Positions 44,864-54,143 of a DNA stretch of 64,000 nucleotides are shown here, in pieces. Location of the stretch: NCBI GenBank assembly GCA_934216155.1, contig CAKQBK010000002.1, positions 1 through 64,000 on the forward strand, in the 5' to 3' direction. Numbering within the stretch: the first letter of the stretch is position 1; the number at the start of each line of letters is the position of its first letter. The notes beneath the pieces were generated by a model. The model saw only the letters and a program-made list of their open reading frames with translations. It was not told where the DNA came from and did not search any database. This DNA comes from an uncultured Dialister sp. (GTDB lineage Bacteria > Bacillota > Negativicutes > Veillonellales > Dialisteraceae). Both the position numbers and the translations under genes were made by a program.

Positions 44864-46174
44864 ATGTCTCTTAAAGAATTCAAATTGGCCTATGGCCGGG
44901 GCACACAGTCTGTGATGTTGCCGGAGGAACATATTTCTGATGTATTGGAAGGGGTGCCTACCGCTGCTTGTGACGTGAAGGAAGCCACTTTGGCTTGCAT
45001 GCGTCATCCGATTGGTTGCAAACCTTTAGCTGAAACGGTGAAGAAGGGCGACAAGGTTTGTTTGGTGGTGGCAGATATCACCCGTGCTTGGAACCGGGCG
45101 TCGGAGTTTACGGTTCATGTGGTGAATGAACTCAATTTGGCGGGGATTCCAGATGATGATATTTACATCGTATTTGCTCAGGGTACCCATCGGCCCCATA
45201 CCGATGAGGAAAATGTGACTTGCGTAGGCGAAGAAGTGGCTCGTCGTATCAAGATGTATCAGCATATTTCTACAGATAAATCCATGTTGACTTTCATGGG
45301 TACCACCACCCGTGGCACTGATGTGTGGATTGATACCCGCGTGGCAGAGGCGGATAAGGTCATTTTGATCAATGCGGTATCTACCCATGATATGGCTGGT
45401 TTTGGTGGCGGCCGCAAGCTCATTCTGCCTGGCGTGGCTGGATTTGAAACGGTGCAGCAGAACCATTGCCATGCCTTGGGGGATGCGCTGGGCAGTGGTC
45501 TCAACCCAGATGCCAAACTTTTGAAGATTGAAGGCAATCCGGTGTCCGAAGATATGCAGGAAGCCTGCGACATGGTACATCCGTGTTTCTTGGTTCATTC
45601 CATCATTAACGAAGAAGGAAATATTTCTTCCATGGTGGGCGGCGACCCTTACAAAGCATGGCTGGAAGGCACCAAGGAAACCTATCGCATGCAGAAGGTG
45701 CCTATGAAGCAGGAAGCAGACGTGACCATCGTGTCCGCCGGCGGTTATCCGAAGGATACGAATCTGTACCAGGGCACTAAGTGCTATGCCACTGCGGAAA
45801 TTGCGACGAAAAAAGGTGGCATTATTATTACCATGATTGAAGCGGAAGACATCATGGAACCGGCGGCATACCTGGGCAGTTTCAAGTATAAAGATATGAC
45901 AGAAATGGAAAAAGGCCTTCGCGATTGCTTCACCATTCCGTTCTTTGTGGCTTTTGAAAATCTGAATACCGCTCTGACCCATACGGTGTACATTGTAACC
46001 AAACCGGAGAATTTTGACATTCTTCGAGAAAAGACCCACCAGATTCCTGTGGCAACTGTAGAAGAAGCATGGCAGCTTGCACAGAAACAGCTGGAAAAAG
46101 AAGGAAAGACCGATTACTCTATCAATATCATTCCCCATGGAAGTGCGATTGTACCGTATTTGAAAAGCAATTAG
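44864..46174 (+). CDS. larA: Nickel-dependent lactate racemase-family protein (LarA-like), copy 1
   Basis: A 436-residue LarA-family enzyme. The family racemises 2-hydroxyacids using a nickel-pincer cofactor bound to a lysine. Visible: THRPHTDEE (first His region), STHDMAGFGGGRKLILPGVAG (cofactor Lys region) and QNHCHALGDALGSG (later His). Substrate may be lactate or another hydroxyacid. AAGGAGG precedes the ATG. A paralogue lies at 49,252-50,553 on the other strand. No larB, larC or larE maturation gene is in the window. Confidence 0.88.
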   Translation: MSLKEFKLAYGRGTQSVMLPEEHISDVLEGVPTAACDVKEATLACMRHPIGCKPLAETVKKGDKVCLVVADITRAWNRASEFTVHVVNELNLAGIPDDDIYIVFAQGTHRPHTDEENVTCVGEEVARRIKMYQHISTDKSMLTFMGTTTRGTDVWIDTRVAEADKVILINAVSTHDMAGFGGGRKLILPGVAGFETVQQNHCHALGDALGSGLNPDAKLLKIEGNPVSEDMQEACDMVHPCFLVHSIINEEGNISSMVGGDPYKAWLEGTKETYRMQKVPMKQEADVTIVSAGGYPKDTNLYQGTKCYATAEIATKKGGIIITMIEAEDIMEPAAYLGSFKYKDMTEMEKGLRDCFTIPFFVAFENLNTALTHTVYIVTKPENFDILREKTHQIPVATVEEAWQLAQKQLEKEGKTDYSINIIPHGSAIVPYLKSN

Positions 46175-47010
46175 AAATGAGGAATTAGGAATGAGGAATG
46201 GTGGTGCGGCACACAACGTATAAAGTGCCGCATTATACTGATTTGGTGACTGGTGACTGGTGACTGGTGATTGGGATTATAGGGATTAGGTTTCAAGTCC
46301 GCTAGAGTTATGTTTCACGTGAAACGATACATAAAAGGTTATTATTGTGCTGATGACTGTAGAGGCATTTTTGCTGAAAATGTTTGCGACTAGGGGTATA
46401 CTCTGTGAATTGGCTATTTCCATATGGTAATAGTTACAAAGAGACAAGGTTATAAAAGGTTATACATGAAACGTCCATGACATAACCTTTTATAACCTTG
46501 TCTCTTTTGGCTTCTTGCTATGTTGGAAAGTGAGATCATAGAGTATAACCTTTTTTTGTAGTGGGCTAAAGCAGATTGAGAGGAAAGGAAATCCGTAAAT
46601 AATACCCTTTTATCCAATGTTTCACGTGAAACATAAAAGGCAGTTAGAAGTGAGTAGTGAGAAGTTAGAAGTGAAGGCGGCGAGCTGCCTCGAATTGCTC
46701 TTATAACGTTTCGGTCATTTGGCAGGGGTCCTTTTTTTATATAGCTCGCCAAAATAAAAACAGCTAGACTCATATCTAAAAAAATGTGATTCTAGCTGTT
46801 TTGTGTTTCAAAAATATAAAAAGGGGTATTGGGGCGCTTTATAAGTTGTGCGCCCCTAAGTGAGTTTACACCGCTGTCTCGGCTCCCCTGTCGGGGGAGC
46901 TGCCGAAGGCTGAGGGGGCAGCTCTAGCGAGATAAAATGCTAACGGTACGACAATCCGTTATGGGACTAATACCACTTCTCACTTCTAACTGCTCATTTC
47001 TCACTGCCTT
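46175..47010. repeat. R2 variants, parS, R3, R1, and the empty R4 site
   Basis: R2 variant (about 46,204-46,231), GACTGGTGACT repeats, exact parS cores 46312 and 46619 around R3-like sequence, R1 (about 46,676-46,749), R2 (about 46,811-46,857), and at 46,858-46,975 the inverted counterpart of the 17.4-kb repeat with one CCCTGTCGGG and no R4. No gene seen. Confidence 0.72.
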
Positions 47011-47961
47011 TTATAGCATATTCTTCTTCCACAGAATGAATGTCACAATGAGGGTTAAGAGGATACCGATGAGGATGACGGAGACGAAGCCGAAGGGGGA
47101 TTCGGCGAAGGGGACCGGGACGTTGATGCCCCACAGGCTATAGATCAAGGTGGGGATTGCCAGGATAATGGTGACCGAGGTGAGGAATTTCATGATTTGG
47201 GACAGTCGGTTGGAAATAATGGAGGAGAAGGAGTCCATCATGGACATCAGAATGTTGGTATAGATTTCCGCCATTTCCAATGCCTGCTTATTTTCGATGA
47301 TTACGTCTTCCAGAAGGTCTTCGTCTTCTTCGTACATTTTGAGCAGCGAGTGGAGCGGGCTATTTCTGAGACGCATGAGCCGTTCCATCACGTTTTCGTT
47401 GGCGTGCAAGGCGAAGTTGAAGTAGGTCAGAGATTTTTGGAGTTCCAGCATGCGGAACAGTTCTTTGTTCTGCAACGATTTCCGGACCCGGGTCTCGATG
47501 ACGTCGGTTTGTTTGTAAATTTGCTGCAGGAAATACAGGAAGGAAGAAGAGGCCTGGGACAGAATTTGAAATAGGAACCGGGTCTTCTTGTAGGTGTGGA
47601 AAGAATTGAAGGAATTGTTCAGGAATTTCTGAATCACCGTATTGGTTTCCAGGCAGACAGTGATGAAATATTGCCGGGTGATGAAGATACCTAGCGGCAA
47701 CGCATCGTAGGCGTCAGTTTCCAATACCACTGGGGTATTGACAACCACAAAAATGTAATCATCTTCCAATTCCACGTGGGACCGTTCTTCTCTATCCAGT
47801 GCGGTCTGCAGGGAATCCACCGGGATACCGGTCAGTTCGTTGAGATGCACCAGTTCTTCTTCTGTGGGCGCGGCCGCATTGATCCAGGAGCCTTTTTCCA
47901 GTTGTTCCAGGGGTACACTCATCAATATGTGATTTTCGTTGTGTTTGTATGCTTGTATCAT
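47011..47961 (-). CDS. corA: CorA-family magnesium transporter
   Basis: A 316-residue CorA-type channel. A cytoplasmic N-terminal domain (about 1-250) with a long helix is followed by two C-terminal membrane helices (about 255-275 and 290-312). The selectivity-filter motif, normally GMN, reads GIN in YSLWGINVPVPF, so ion choice could differ. It lies between the two larA genes; divalent metal import could matter there, but a link to nickel is only a guess. No clear promoter was identified. Confidence 0.9.
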   Translation of the reverse strand: MIQAYKHNENHILMSVPLEQLEKGSWINAAAPTEEELVHLNELTGIPVDSLQTALDREERSHVELEDDYIFVVVNTPVVLETDAYDALPLGIFITRQYFITVCLETNTVIQKFLNNSFNSFHTYKKTRFLFQILSQASSSFLYFLQQIYKQTDVIETRVRKSLQNKELFRMLELQKSLTYFNFALHANENVMERLMRLRNSPLHSLLKMYEEDEDLLEDVIIENKQALEMAEIYTNILMSMMDSFSSIISNRLSQIMKFLTSVTIILAIPTLIYSLWGINVPVPFAESPFGFVSVILIGILLTLIVTFILWKKNML

Positions 47962-48559
47962 AGCCGCACCCCTCCTTTTAGTAGGCAGTTAGCAGTTGGC
48001 TGTTGGCCGAAGTAAATATGGTCCTGTACCAGTCACTAGCTACCAGTCACGAGTCACTTAGTTAGTACCATTTAACTATAGTCAGAAATTGGGATTCTGT
48101 CAATAAAAAACAGTTAGGAGTGAGGAATGAGGAGTGAGGAGTGGTGGTGGTGGCGCATCAATTCATATAGCGCCGCAATTTTCTATATAAAAAGAGTCAT
48201 GTTTCACGTGAAACATGACAATATGGGTTATTATTCTGCTGATTTCTATTTCTAACATAGAGTAGTGACGGTAAGTGACAAGGTTAAAAGGGTTATAAAA
48301 GGTTATGTGGCTACCGTTTTCGCATAACCTTTTTATAACCCTTTATAACCCTGTCGCTTGCGATAACTGGAAATATTTCGCCAAAGAAATTAGCAGAATA
48401 ATGACCTTCACAACCATGTTTTTCGGGAAACATGACTCTTTCCGTATTTCTTTTGGTGAGCCATATAGAAAAGGAGTCTACGGACTTGAGAAATAGGTAT
48501 AAGAGCAATATGGGGCGGCTCACCGCCACCACTCCTCACTCCTAATTCCTCACTCCTCA
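47962..48559. repeat. Small inverted repeats, R2, parS, R3, R1 variant
   Basis: CAGTTAGCAGT and GACTGGTGACT remnants (47,983-48,060), R2 variant (about 48,155-48,182), exact parS core 48201, R3 (about 48,225-48,412), a decayed parS near 48,420, and an R1 variant with GTGAGCC/GGCTCAC arms (about 48,452-48,525). Confidence 0.68.
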
Positions 48560-48781
48560 CTATTTAAGCGGCTCACTTGTCTGTGTTCTCAGAAACATTC
48601 TCTGGATAGTGACTTTTTGTCCCTGGAAGCGTTGGGACAGGACGGGGATGATCATGCGGGCAGCCTGGCGGATTTTGACTTTGTCGATGGGCTTGTTAGT
48701 ATCTTTCAAGTGGTAGCACATCTGGTAGGTTTTCTTATCGCCTACGCGATAGAAGATGATGAGGTCACGGATGATGGTCAT
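48560..48781 (-). CDS. Small hypothetical protein
   Basis: A 73-residue basic protein, start MTIIRDLIIFYRVGDKK, with AAGGAG 7 bases upstream. The longer frame translates repeats. It contains YQMCYHLKDTNKPIDKVKIR and ends TSEPLK. No family recognised and no membrane segment of sufficient length. The distinct ribosome site and a clean frame between repeats support it as real. Confidence 0.62.
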   Translation of the reverse strand: MTIIRDLIIFYRVGDKKTYQMCYHLKDTNKPIDKVKIRQAARMIIPVLSQRFQGQKVTIQRMFLRTQTSEPLK

Positions 48782-49195
48782 AATTTTTCTCCTTATATGG
48801 AATGAGGCTTGTTTCACGGGAAACATGAAAGGCAGTGAGAAGTTAGAAGTGGCGGAAGGGGCGCACAAAATTTGGAAGCGCCCCAATACCCCTTTTTTAT
48901 ATTTTAGAGAGAAGCAGATATCCTCGTGTTTCACGTGAAACATGACAATATGGGTTATTATTCTGCTGATTTCTATTTCTAACATAGAATGGTATGGGCC
49001 AGTGACAGGGTTAAAAGGGTTATGGAGGGTTATGAGGTTACCGTTTTCACATAACCTTCTATAACCTTTTTAACCTTGCTGCTTGCGATAGCAAAAAATG
49101 TTTCACAGAAGAAATCAGCAGAGTAATAACCTTTAATACCACGTTTCACGTGAAACATGGCTCCAGCGAAAACAGGAAGCCATAACCTTATTTCT
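48782..49195. repeat. parS variant, R2, parS-R3-parS
   Basis: CACGGG parS variant 48811, H tract, R2 (about 48,859-48,898), exact parS cores 48928 and 49143 (215 bp apart) bracketing a clean R3. Confidence 0.76.
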
Positions 49196-49234
49196 AAAAA
49201 AGCTGCACGCCTCCTATGAGGTATGCAGCTTTTA
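49196..49234 (-). terminator. Intrinsic terminator of larA copy 2
   Basis: Stem AAAAAGCTGCA/TGCAGCTTTT with a CGCCTCC...GAGG inner part, 18 bases past the stop codon of the minus-strand larA-like gene. Confidence 0.85.
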
Positions 49235-49251
49235 AATACAGTATGAAATAT

Positions 49252-50553
49252 TTATTTTTTGTATGGAACGATAGAAGCGCAGTGGGCCATGACGGCGATC
49301 TTGTAATCTTTCTTGCCTTCTTTTTCCAACTGGGCCTGGGCCAGTTTCCATGCTTCTTCTACAGTTGCGACCGGAATCTGGTTGGTCCGTTTGATAGCTT
49401 CAAAGTTTTCTGGCTTGGTGACCAGGTAAATGGTGTATTTGTGGGTCATGCAGAACAGGTTGAATGCTACGAAGAATGGAATGGTGAAGTGTTCGCGGAG
49501 GGCTTTTTCCATTTCTTCTTCGGTATCGTACTTGAAGCTGCCCAGGTAAGCGGCCGGTTCCCAAATATCGCTGGCTTCCATGATGGCGATGATGATGCCG
49601 CCATCTTTGGTGACTACGTCAGAGGGGTCGTAGCATTTGCAGCCCTGGTAGAGGGAAACGTCTTTCGGATAGCCGCCAGCACAAGCGAAGGATACGTCTG
49701 CTTCTTCGGTGAATGGAACTTTCTGGATCTTATAAACCAGTTTGGTTCCTTCCAGCCATGCTTCGTAAGGATCGCCGCCAACCATGTTGCAGATTTTTCC
49801 TTCTGCATTGATGATGGAATGAACCAAGAAGCACGGTTTAATCATGTCGGATGCTTCCTGCATGTCGTCGGAAACGGGGTTGCCGTCCAACAGGGTGGAG
49901 CGGGTGTGCGGGTTGATGCCGCTGCCGAATTTTTCGCCCAGGGCATGGCAGTGGTTGATCTGAATGGTGTCGTCACCAGCTACGCCTGGCAGAATCAGTT
50001 TGCGGCCGCCGCCGTAACCAGCGAAGAGGTGGGTGGTGATGCCATCCACAACGATGACTTTGTCGGCTTCTACAGCGTGTTTGTTAATCCATACCGGGGT
50101 GCCGCGGGAGGTGTCACCGATGTGAACCAATTCGTCTTTGTTCTGGCAATGGTGCTGATACAGTTTGACACGTTTGGTCAGTTCTTCACCGACGACAGCG
50201 ATATCTTCTGCCGGGGTCTGTTCTCTGTGGGTGCCCTGGGCGAAGAGAATGCAGATATCATCATCAGGGATGCCTGCCAGATTCAGCTCGTTGACGATAT
50301 GAATGACGAACTGGTCAGAGTGGTTCCAGATACGGGTCACATCGGCACATACGATGCAGACCTTATCGCCTTTGGAAACGATTTCTGTGAGCGCTTTGGA
50401 GCCGATCGGATGACGCATACATTCCAAGGTTGCTTCTTTGACATCACAAGCAGGAGTCGAATTTCCTTCCAATACATCGGAAATATGTTCTTCCGGGAGC
50501 ATGACTTTCTGTGTGGATTTACCAAAACCAAATTCAAATTCTTTTAATGCCAT
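49252..50553 (-). CDS. Nickel-dependent lactate racemase-family protein (LarA-like), copy 2
   Basis: A 433-residue paralogue of the gene at 44,864. Both share the start LKEF-FGxG and MLPEEHISDVLEG. It keeps GTHREQTPAED (His region), THLFAGYGGGRKLILPGVAG (Lys region) and INHCHALGEKFGSG (His). AAAGGAGGAG precedes the ATG. The pair may act on two hydroxyacids or be a simple duplication. A 443-residue open frame on the other strand is an overlap artefact. Confidence 0.88.
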   Translation of the reverse strand: MALKEFEFGFGKSTQKVMLPEEHISDVLEGNSTPACDVKEATLECMRHPIGSKALTEIVSKGDKVCIVCADVTRIWNHSDQFVIHIVNELNLAGIPDDDICILFAQGTHREQTPAEDIAVVGEELTKRVKLYQHHCQNKDELVHIGDTSRGTPVWINKHAVEADKVIVVDGITTHLFAGYGGGRKLILPGVAGDDTIQINHCHALGEKFGSGINPHTRSTLLDGNPVSDDMQEASDMIKPCFLVHSIINAEGKICNMVGGDPYEAWLEGTKLVYKIQKVPFTEEADVSFACAGGYPKDVSLYQGCKCYDPSDVVTKDGGIIIAIMEASDIWEPAAYLGSFKYDTEEEMEKALREHFTIPFFVAFNLFCMTHKYTIYLVTKPENFEAIKRTNQIPVATVEEAWKLAQAQLEKEGKKDYKIAVMAHCASIVPYKK

Positions 50554-51273
50554 AGGGACTCCTCCTTTTAGGAAAGCATGGGAATTGGGATAATGTTTTT
50601 AAGTTAAGGATTTGCGTTAGTAGGCATGATTCCGGTAGAGGTTATAGGTTACTCAAGTTTCTCAAGTTGCTAAGGTTTCTCATGTTTCTCGACTGTGCAA
50701 TAAACGCTAGCGTTATCATCTCATTCGGGGAACCTGAGAAACCTAAGAATCCTGAGCAACCTGAGAAACTTTGTTGCAAAAGAAATCATCTCATGTTTCA
50801 CTTAACTTAATCGTATTGGGACGGGGATTCGAGATGGAAATATTTGCTAATCCCTGGTCTTAATTCTTAGCTACTCATTTTCCCAATCGGTTCAACTATA
50901 TAGGTGTTCTTACATTATAACACGGATAAAAGAGATTGTTTATTTCTAAATAGTCATAACCATAGGGAAATTTATGATTTTTTGAGATAGGGGGATAACG
51001 GTGAATCTGATAGAGGCATGTTTCACGTGAAACATTGACGTAAAAGGGTAGCCCTTCGGGCAGGGTATATATCTGTGAATTTGGATAGAGACACTTTCGG
51101 TGTATAAGAAAATAGAAAAGGTTATAAAAGGTTATGTGCTTCCTGCGGTAAACAATAACCTTTTATAACCTTGCAATAAGTCGTTTTTATACAAAGTGAC
51201 ACTGTAGACGTCTGCAATGATAACCCGCCCGTAGGGCTAACCCTTAGATTCTGTTTCCCGTGAAACATTTTTT
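50554..51273. repeat. Old R4 copy and R3b with parS up to the IS
   Basis: An eroded R4 (50,591-50,817), exact parS core 51020, R3b (GGTAGCCCTTCGGGCAGGG to CGCCCGTAGGGCTAACCC) and CCCGTG parS variant 51253. The first IS duplication ACATTTTTT (51265-51273) overlaps the last two bases of that parS. No gene seen. Confidence 0.7.
50591..50817. mobile_element. Eroded R4 MITE
   Basis: Left end AATGTTTTTAAGTTAAG, right end CTTAACTTAATCGTATT, with the same GCTAGCGTTATCATCTCATTC-type interior. Point changes in both ends and no exact target duplication mark it as an older copy. Confidence 0.75.
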
Positions 51274-52949
51274 CTTAGTGTAAAATTTTACTCGGTAAGA
51301 GAAACCAGGGACATTTTCTTGAAATGCAATCAAAAAGGAAGAGCCCCCTTTGACTGAAAATGTTATAATTTTCATACGCAAAAAAACAAAGAAAGGACTC
51401 TTCCCTATGACTATTTTAACAGAAAATGCCGAATTATCAACAGAATTCCTCTCTAATCAAGTAATTCAAATAATCAAAGCCTCAAAGGATTCGATTGAGG
51501 CTGAAAAGAAACTATTTTCTTTTGGCTTAAAGCTTCTCAATACACTAGTCAAAGACGCACTGGAGATCATAGATAAAGAACTCTACAGAAATGAATATAA
51601 GAACAAAGGCTACCGCATCAGCCGTCGAGATGAACGCACCATTTACTGTCTGTGGGGAGAATTGACCTATAGCAGAAGGCTATTGGAAGCCAAAGGTAAA
51701 AAGAGCTTCTACCCCTTAGATCACAAAATGGGCTTTGAATCGGGAAAGCATTACAGCTTGGCAGTTATTGAAAACATCGTAAAAGTAATGGCCACTACCA
51801 CATCCCGTAATACAGAGAAAATCTTTCAAGACCTAACCCATATCAGTGCATCCCATCAGACCGTGGTGGCATTAAAGAACTATGCAGGACAGAAAGCAAC
51901 GGCCTATGAGAAAGCTAAAGCCGAAGAAAAAGTATCCATCAAGGAACCCGTTCCTGAAGGAATACTAGCTATTGAAGGCGATGGAATCATTTTAAAAGGC
52001 AAGGACGGCGGTAAAAAAGAAGAACTGCATCGCATTCAGATCTATACAGGAGTAAGAAAGAATGGAAACCGAACAAAACTGGAAGGACGATACTGCTTTA
52101 CAGGAATGAATCGGCAAGAACTTGTACTGCGTGTAAAAGAATACCTGAATAACCACTATAAGCTCAGTGAATTAACCATATTATCCAATGGGGATGGAGG
52201 AGCCGGATATCAAGTTAGCGACTTTGAGCAGATGACAGAAGGCTGCAAGATCCATCTGCATTTCAGAGACCGCTTTCATGTAAACAAAAAGATAAGGGAA
52301 CGGCTTAGTTTCTGCGATAAACGCTTGGTGGAGTATGTTATAAAAGAATGCAATACACAGAAGGACATTACTAAATATATCGACACATGGATGGACACAG
52401 CAGCATCTCAGGCGCAAACGAATAAAGATATGGAGGCGGTAGAAAAGCTAAGAGCCTATTTGAAGCGAAATGCCATATACCTGCCTACGATAAAGCAAAG
52501 AGGAATAAAGACAAATATCCACTTAGGGACAGCAGAAACGAATCACAGAAGCTACAGCTATCGATTAAAGCGTCAAGGCCGTGTTTGGTCACATAAGGGA
52601 CTGGAAAACATGGTTGCGGTACTGACTGCACAAAAAAATGAAGAGCTGAATAAAGCACTGCTATACAAAGCAAATGGAAGGAACTATAAGAAGAAGGACC
52701 GAGCATTTAACACCGCTATGAGAGAGGCCATAAAGGCTACAGAGACAAGTCATATAACGGCAGCCCAAAAGCGTAAACAACGAAATTACCGCCCTGGTTG
52801 CTTAGAGGGACGAATTGGATGCTATGGAGCATCTACAAGCCCTCTGGCCTGTCTAGCTCATGCTATACAGTTTTGCTGAGAAAGACTATGCCATGAAACC
52901 AGTAACTATCGGAGGTCAAATATTTTACCGAGAAAAACTTGACACTTAC
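51274..52949 (+). mobile_element. ISLre2-type insertion sequence with intact 9-bp target duplication
   Basis: A 1,676-bp element with imperfect inverted ends: left CTTAGTGTAAAATTTTACTC, right (reverse) GTAAGTGTCAAGTTTTTCTC, both continuing GGTAA. Direct copies of ACATTTTTT flank it (51265-51273, 52950-52958). It carries one transposase gene and has inserted between a parS and the antitoxin promoter at 52,967. Confidence 0.9.
51407..52879 (+). CDS. ISLre2-family transposase
   Basis: A 490-residue protein of the ISLre2/UPF0236 group, full length and uninterrupted. The conserved parts EGDGIILKGKDGGKKEELHRIQIYTG, LSNGDGGAGYQVSDF and HFRDRFHVNKKIRERL are clear, and the C-terminal NYRPGCLEGRIGCYGAS is typical. 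The ATG at 51,407 follows GAAAGGAC; an extended TGTTATAAT -10 box sits at about 51,361-51,369. No frameshift, so the element may still be mobile. Confidence 0.92.
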   Translation: MTILTENAELSTEFLSNQVIQIIKASKDSIEAEKKLFSFGLKLLNTLVKDALEIIDKELYRNEYKNKGYRISRRDERTIYCLWGELTYSRRLLEAKGKKSFYPLDHKMGFESGKHYSLAVIENIVKVMATTTSRNTEKIFQDLTHISASHQTVVALKNYAGQKATAYEKAKAEEKVSIKEPVPEGILAIEGDGIILKGKDGGKKEELHRIQIYTGVRKNGNRTKLEGRYCFTGMNRQELVLRVKEYLNNHYKLSELTILSNGDGGAGYQVSDFEQMTEGCKIHLHFRDRFHVNKKIRERLSFCDKRLVEYVIKECNTQKDITKYIDTWMDTAASQAQTNKDMEAVEKLRAYLKRNAIYLPTIKQRGIKTNIHLGTAETNHRSYSYRLKRQGRVWSHKGLENMVAVLTAQKNEELNKALLYKANGRNYKKKDRAFNTAMREAIKATETSHITAAQKRKQRNYRPGCLEGRIGCYGASTSPLACLAHAIQFC

Positions 52950-52966
52950 ACATTTTTTATCATATC

Positions 52967-52995
52967 TTGCTCTTCATGGTATCCTTTGCTATAAT
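52967..52995 (+). promoter_or_regulatory. Promoter of the 53-kb antisense RNA
   Basis: TTGCTC (52967-52972) and TATAAT (52990-52995), 17 bp apart. Before the IS inserted, a parS variant (51253) stood about 10 bp upstream, the same layout as the antitoxin promoters at 37-38 kb. Confidence 0.7.
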
Positions 52996-53001
52996 ATGGA
53001 T

Positions 53002-53095
53002 AGAAAAGGGTACTACCGATAAGCGGTCAGCCCCGAGACACAAAAAGTTGAAAAAATCCACCTAAGTTTCTGAGGCTACAGGCGGATTTTTTCAT
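53002..53095 (+). ncRNA. Candidate RNA antitoxin facing a 24-residue hydrophobic peptide
   Basis: A transcript of about 90 nt from the promoter at 52,967, ending in the stem AAAAAATCCACC/GGCGGATTTTTT (53051-53092). It converges on the peptide gene at 53,096-53,170 and shares the terminator, so both 3' ends overlap, as in TxpA/RatA-like systems. An AGCCCC segment can also pair with the GGGGCT around the peptide's ribosome site. Confidence 0.6.
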
Positions 53096-53170
53096 TTATA
53101 TACGAATCGCTAATACAAGCGCAAGAAGCAAGACAAGAAATATAAAAAAATCATACTTGTTCATATTCAT
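53096..53170 (-). CDS. Hydrophobic peptide, candidate type I toxin
   Basis: A 24-residue peptide, MNMNKYDFFIFLVLLLALVL then AIRI: a short polar start and one uninterrupted membrane helix, unrelated to the CKW-x-R family at 37, 38 and 57 kb. AAAGGGGG stands 8 bases before the ATG. The strong promoter TTGACA-N17-TATCAT lies on the minus strand at about 53,467-53,495. An R4 MITE now separates promoter and ribosome site, adding about 240 bp to the leader. Confidence 0.65.
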   Translation of the reverse strand: MNMNKYDFFIFLVLLLALVLAIRI

Positions 53171-53190
53171 ATATAAAGCCCCCTTTCAGG

Positions 53191-53419
53191 CAATGCTGTT
53201 AAGTTAAGCGAAATATGCGGTGATTTCTGCTGATGCAAGGTTACTCAGGTTTCTCAGGCTACTTAGGTTTCTCACGTTTCTCGAATGAGCTAATGACGCT
53301 AGCGTCTATCGGCACATTCGGAGAACCTGAGCAACCTGAGAAGCCTTAGAAACTTGAGTAACCTGTCACTACTAGTGGAATCATACCTACTAACGCAAAT
53401 CCTTAACTTAACAGCATTA
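53191..53419. mobile_element. R4 MITE inserted in the leader of the toxin-like gene
   Basis: A 229-bp element with AATGCTGTTAAGTTAAG ends and flanking duplications CCCTTTCAGG (53181-53190, 53420-53429). It is near-identical, in reverse orientation, to the copy at 17,508. Confidence 0.9.
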
Positions 53420-53429
53420 CCCTTTCAGG

Positions 53430-53792
53430 GGCTAGAATTGGCCGCCTACCGTTTACGTAGTACCCGATAGTATGATATAGAAAGATCTCGCAAATGTCAA
53501 TTGATGTTTGCGAGACTTTTTTGCGTAGAATGATAGAGTCATGGTTCACGGGAAACGGTTAAAAAAGGTTAGCCCTACGGGCGGGGTATACATTTGTGAA
53601 TTTGGATGGAGACACTTTCGTTGCATAAGAAAATAGAAAAGGTTATGTGCTTCCTGCGGTAAACAATAACCTTTTATAACCTTTATAACCTTGAGGTAAT
53701 CCGTTTCTTGCCATGTGATAAAAACGAAATCTCAGAGTATAACCCTTTAGCGTCTGTTTCCCGTGAAACATGACTCTAGCGGAACCATCATC
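53430..53792. repeat. Toxin promoter, R3b and parS variants
   Basis: The minus-strand promoter of the 24-residue peptide (about 53,467-53,495), a TTTGCGAGA inverted repeat around 53,490-53,520, a degraded parS near 53,544, R3b (AGCCCTACGGGCGGG) and CCCGTG parS variant 53755. Confidence 0.6.
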
Positions 53793-54143
53793 TTATTTAT
53801 CATAAATAATGAGTCCCATAAATACCAGATCTTCGTCACCGATGTTTTCGATGCCGTGGCGGTCGCCGTTTTTGCAGAAGGCTGCATCGCCGGGGCCCAT
53901 TTCGTAGGTGGTGTCGTTGTCGGTATACAGGCCTTTGCCGGAGAGGATGTAGTAAATTTCACCATCGCCCTGGTGCTGGTGGACGCCCATGGAGCAGCCT
54001 TTTTCCAGGGTGGCTTTTACGTAAAGACGGCAGTGGTCACCCATAGCAGGCAGGGTGTCCGGGGTGGCGATAGGTTCTAAAATCAGATGGCCTTTGCCAC
54101 CATTGGCGTGTTCAAGGATTTTCTTTTCCAATTTTTTCAACAT
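53793..54143 (-). CDS. Single-domain cupin protein
   Basis: A 116-residue beta-barrel protein. Cupin motif 1 is GCSMGVHQHQGDGEIYYILS (His, His, Glu metal ligands) and motif 2 GDAAFCKNGDRHGIEN (His ligand), so a metal site is intact. Function is open: isomerase, dioxygenase or small-ligand sensor. AAAAGGAGC precedes the ATG. No operon partner. Confidence 0.85.
   Translation of the reverse strand: MLKKLEKKILEHANGGKGHLILEPIATPDTLPAMGDHCRLYVKATLEKGCSMGVHQHQGDGEIYYILSGKGLYTDNDTTYEMGPGDAAFCKNGDRHGIENIGDEDLVFMGLIIYDK

Noticed and set aside
45026-46216. 396-residue open frame opposite the first LarA-like gene
   Set aside because: Shadow of the real gene; its start end is H-tract repeat.
49216-50547. 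443-residue open frame on the plus strand
   Set aside because: It lies exactly opposite the LarA-like gene, has low-complexity composition and no ribosome site; a codon-bias shadow.
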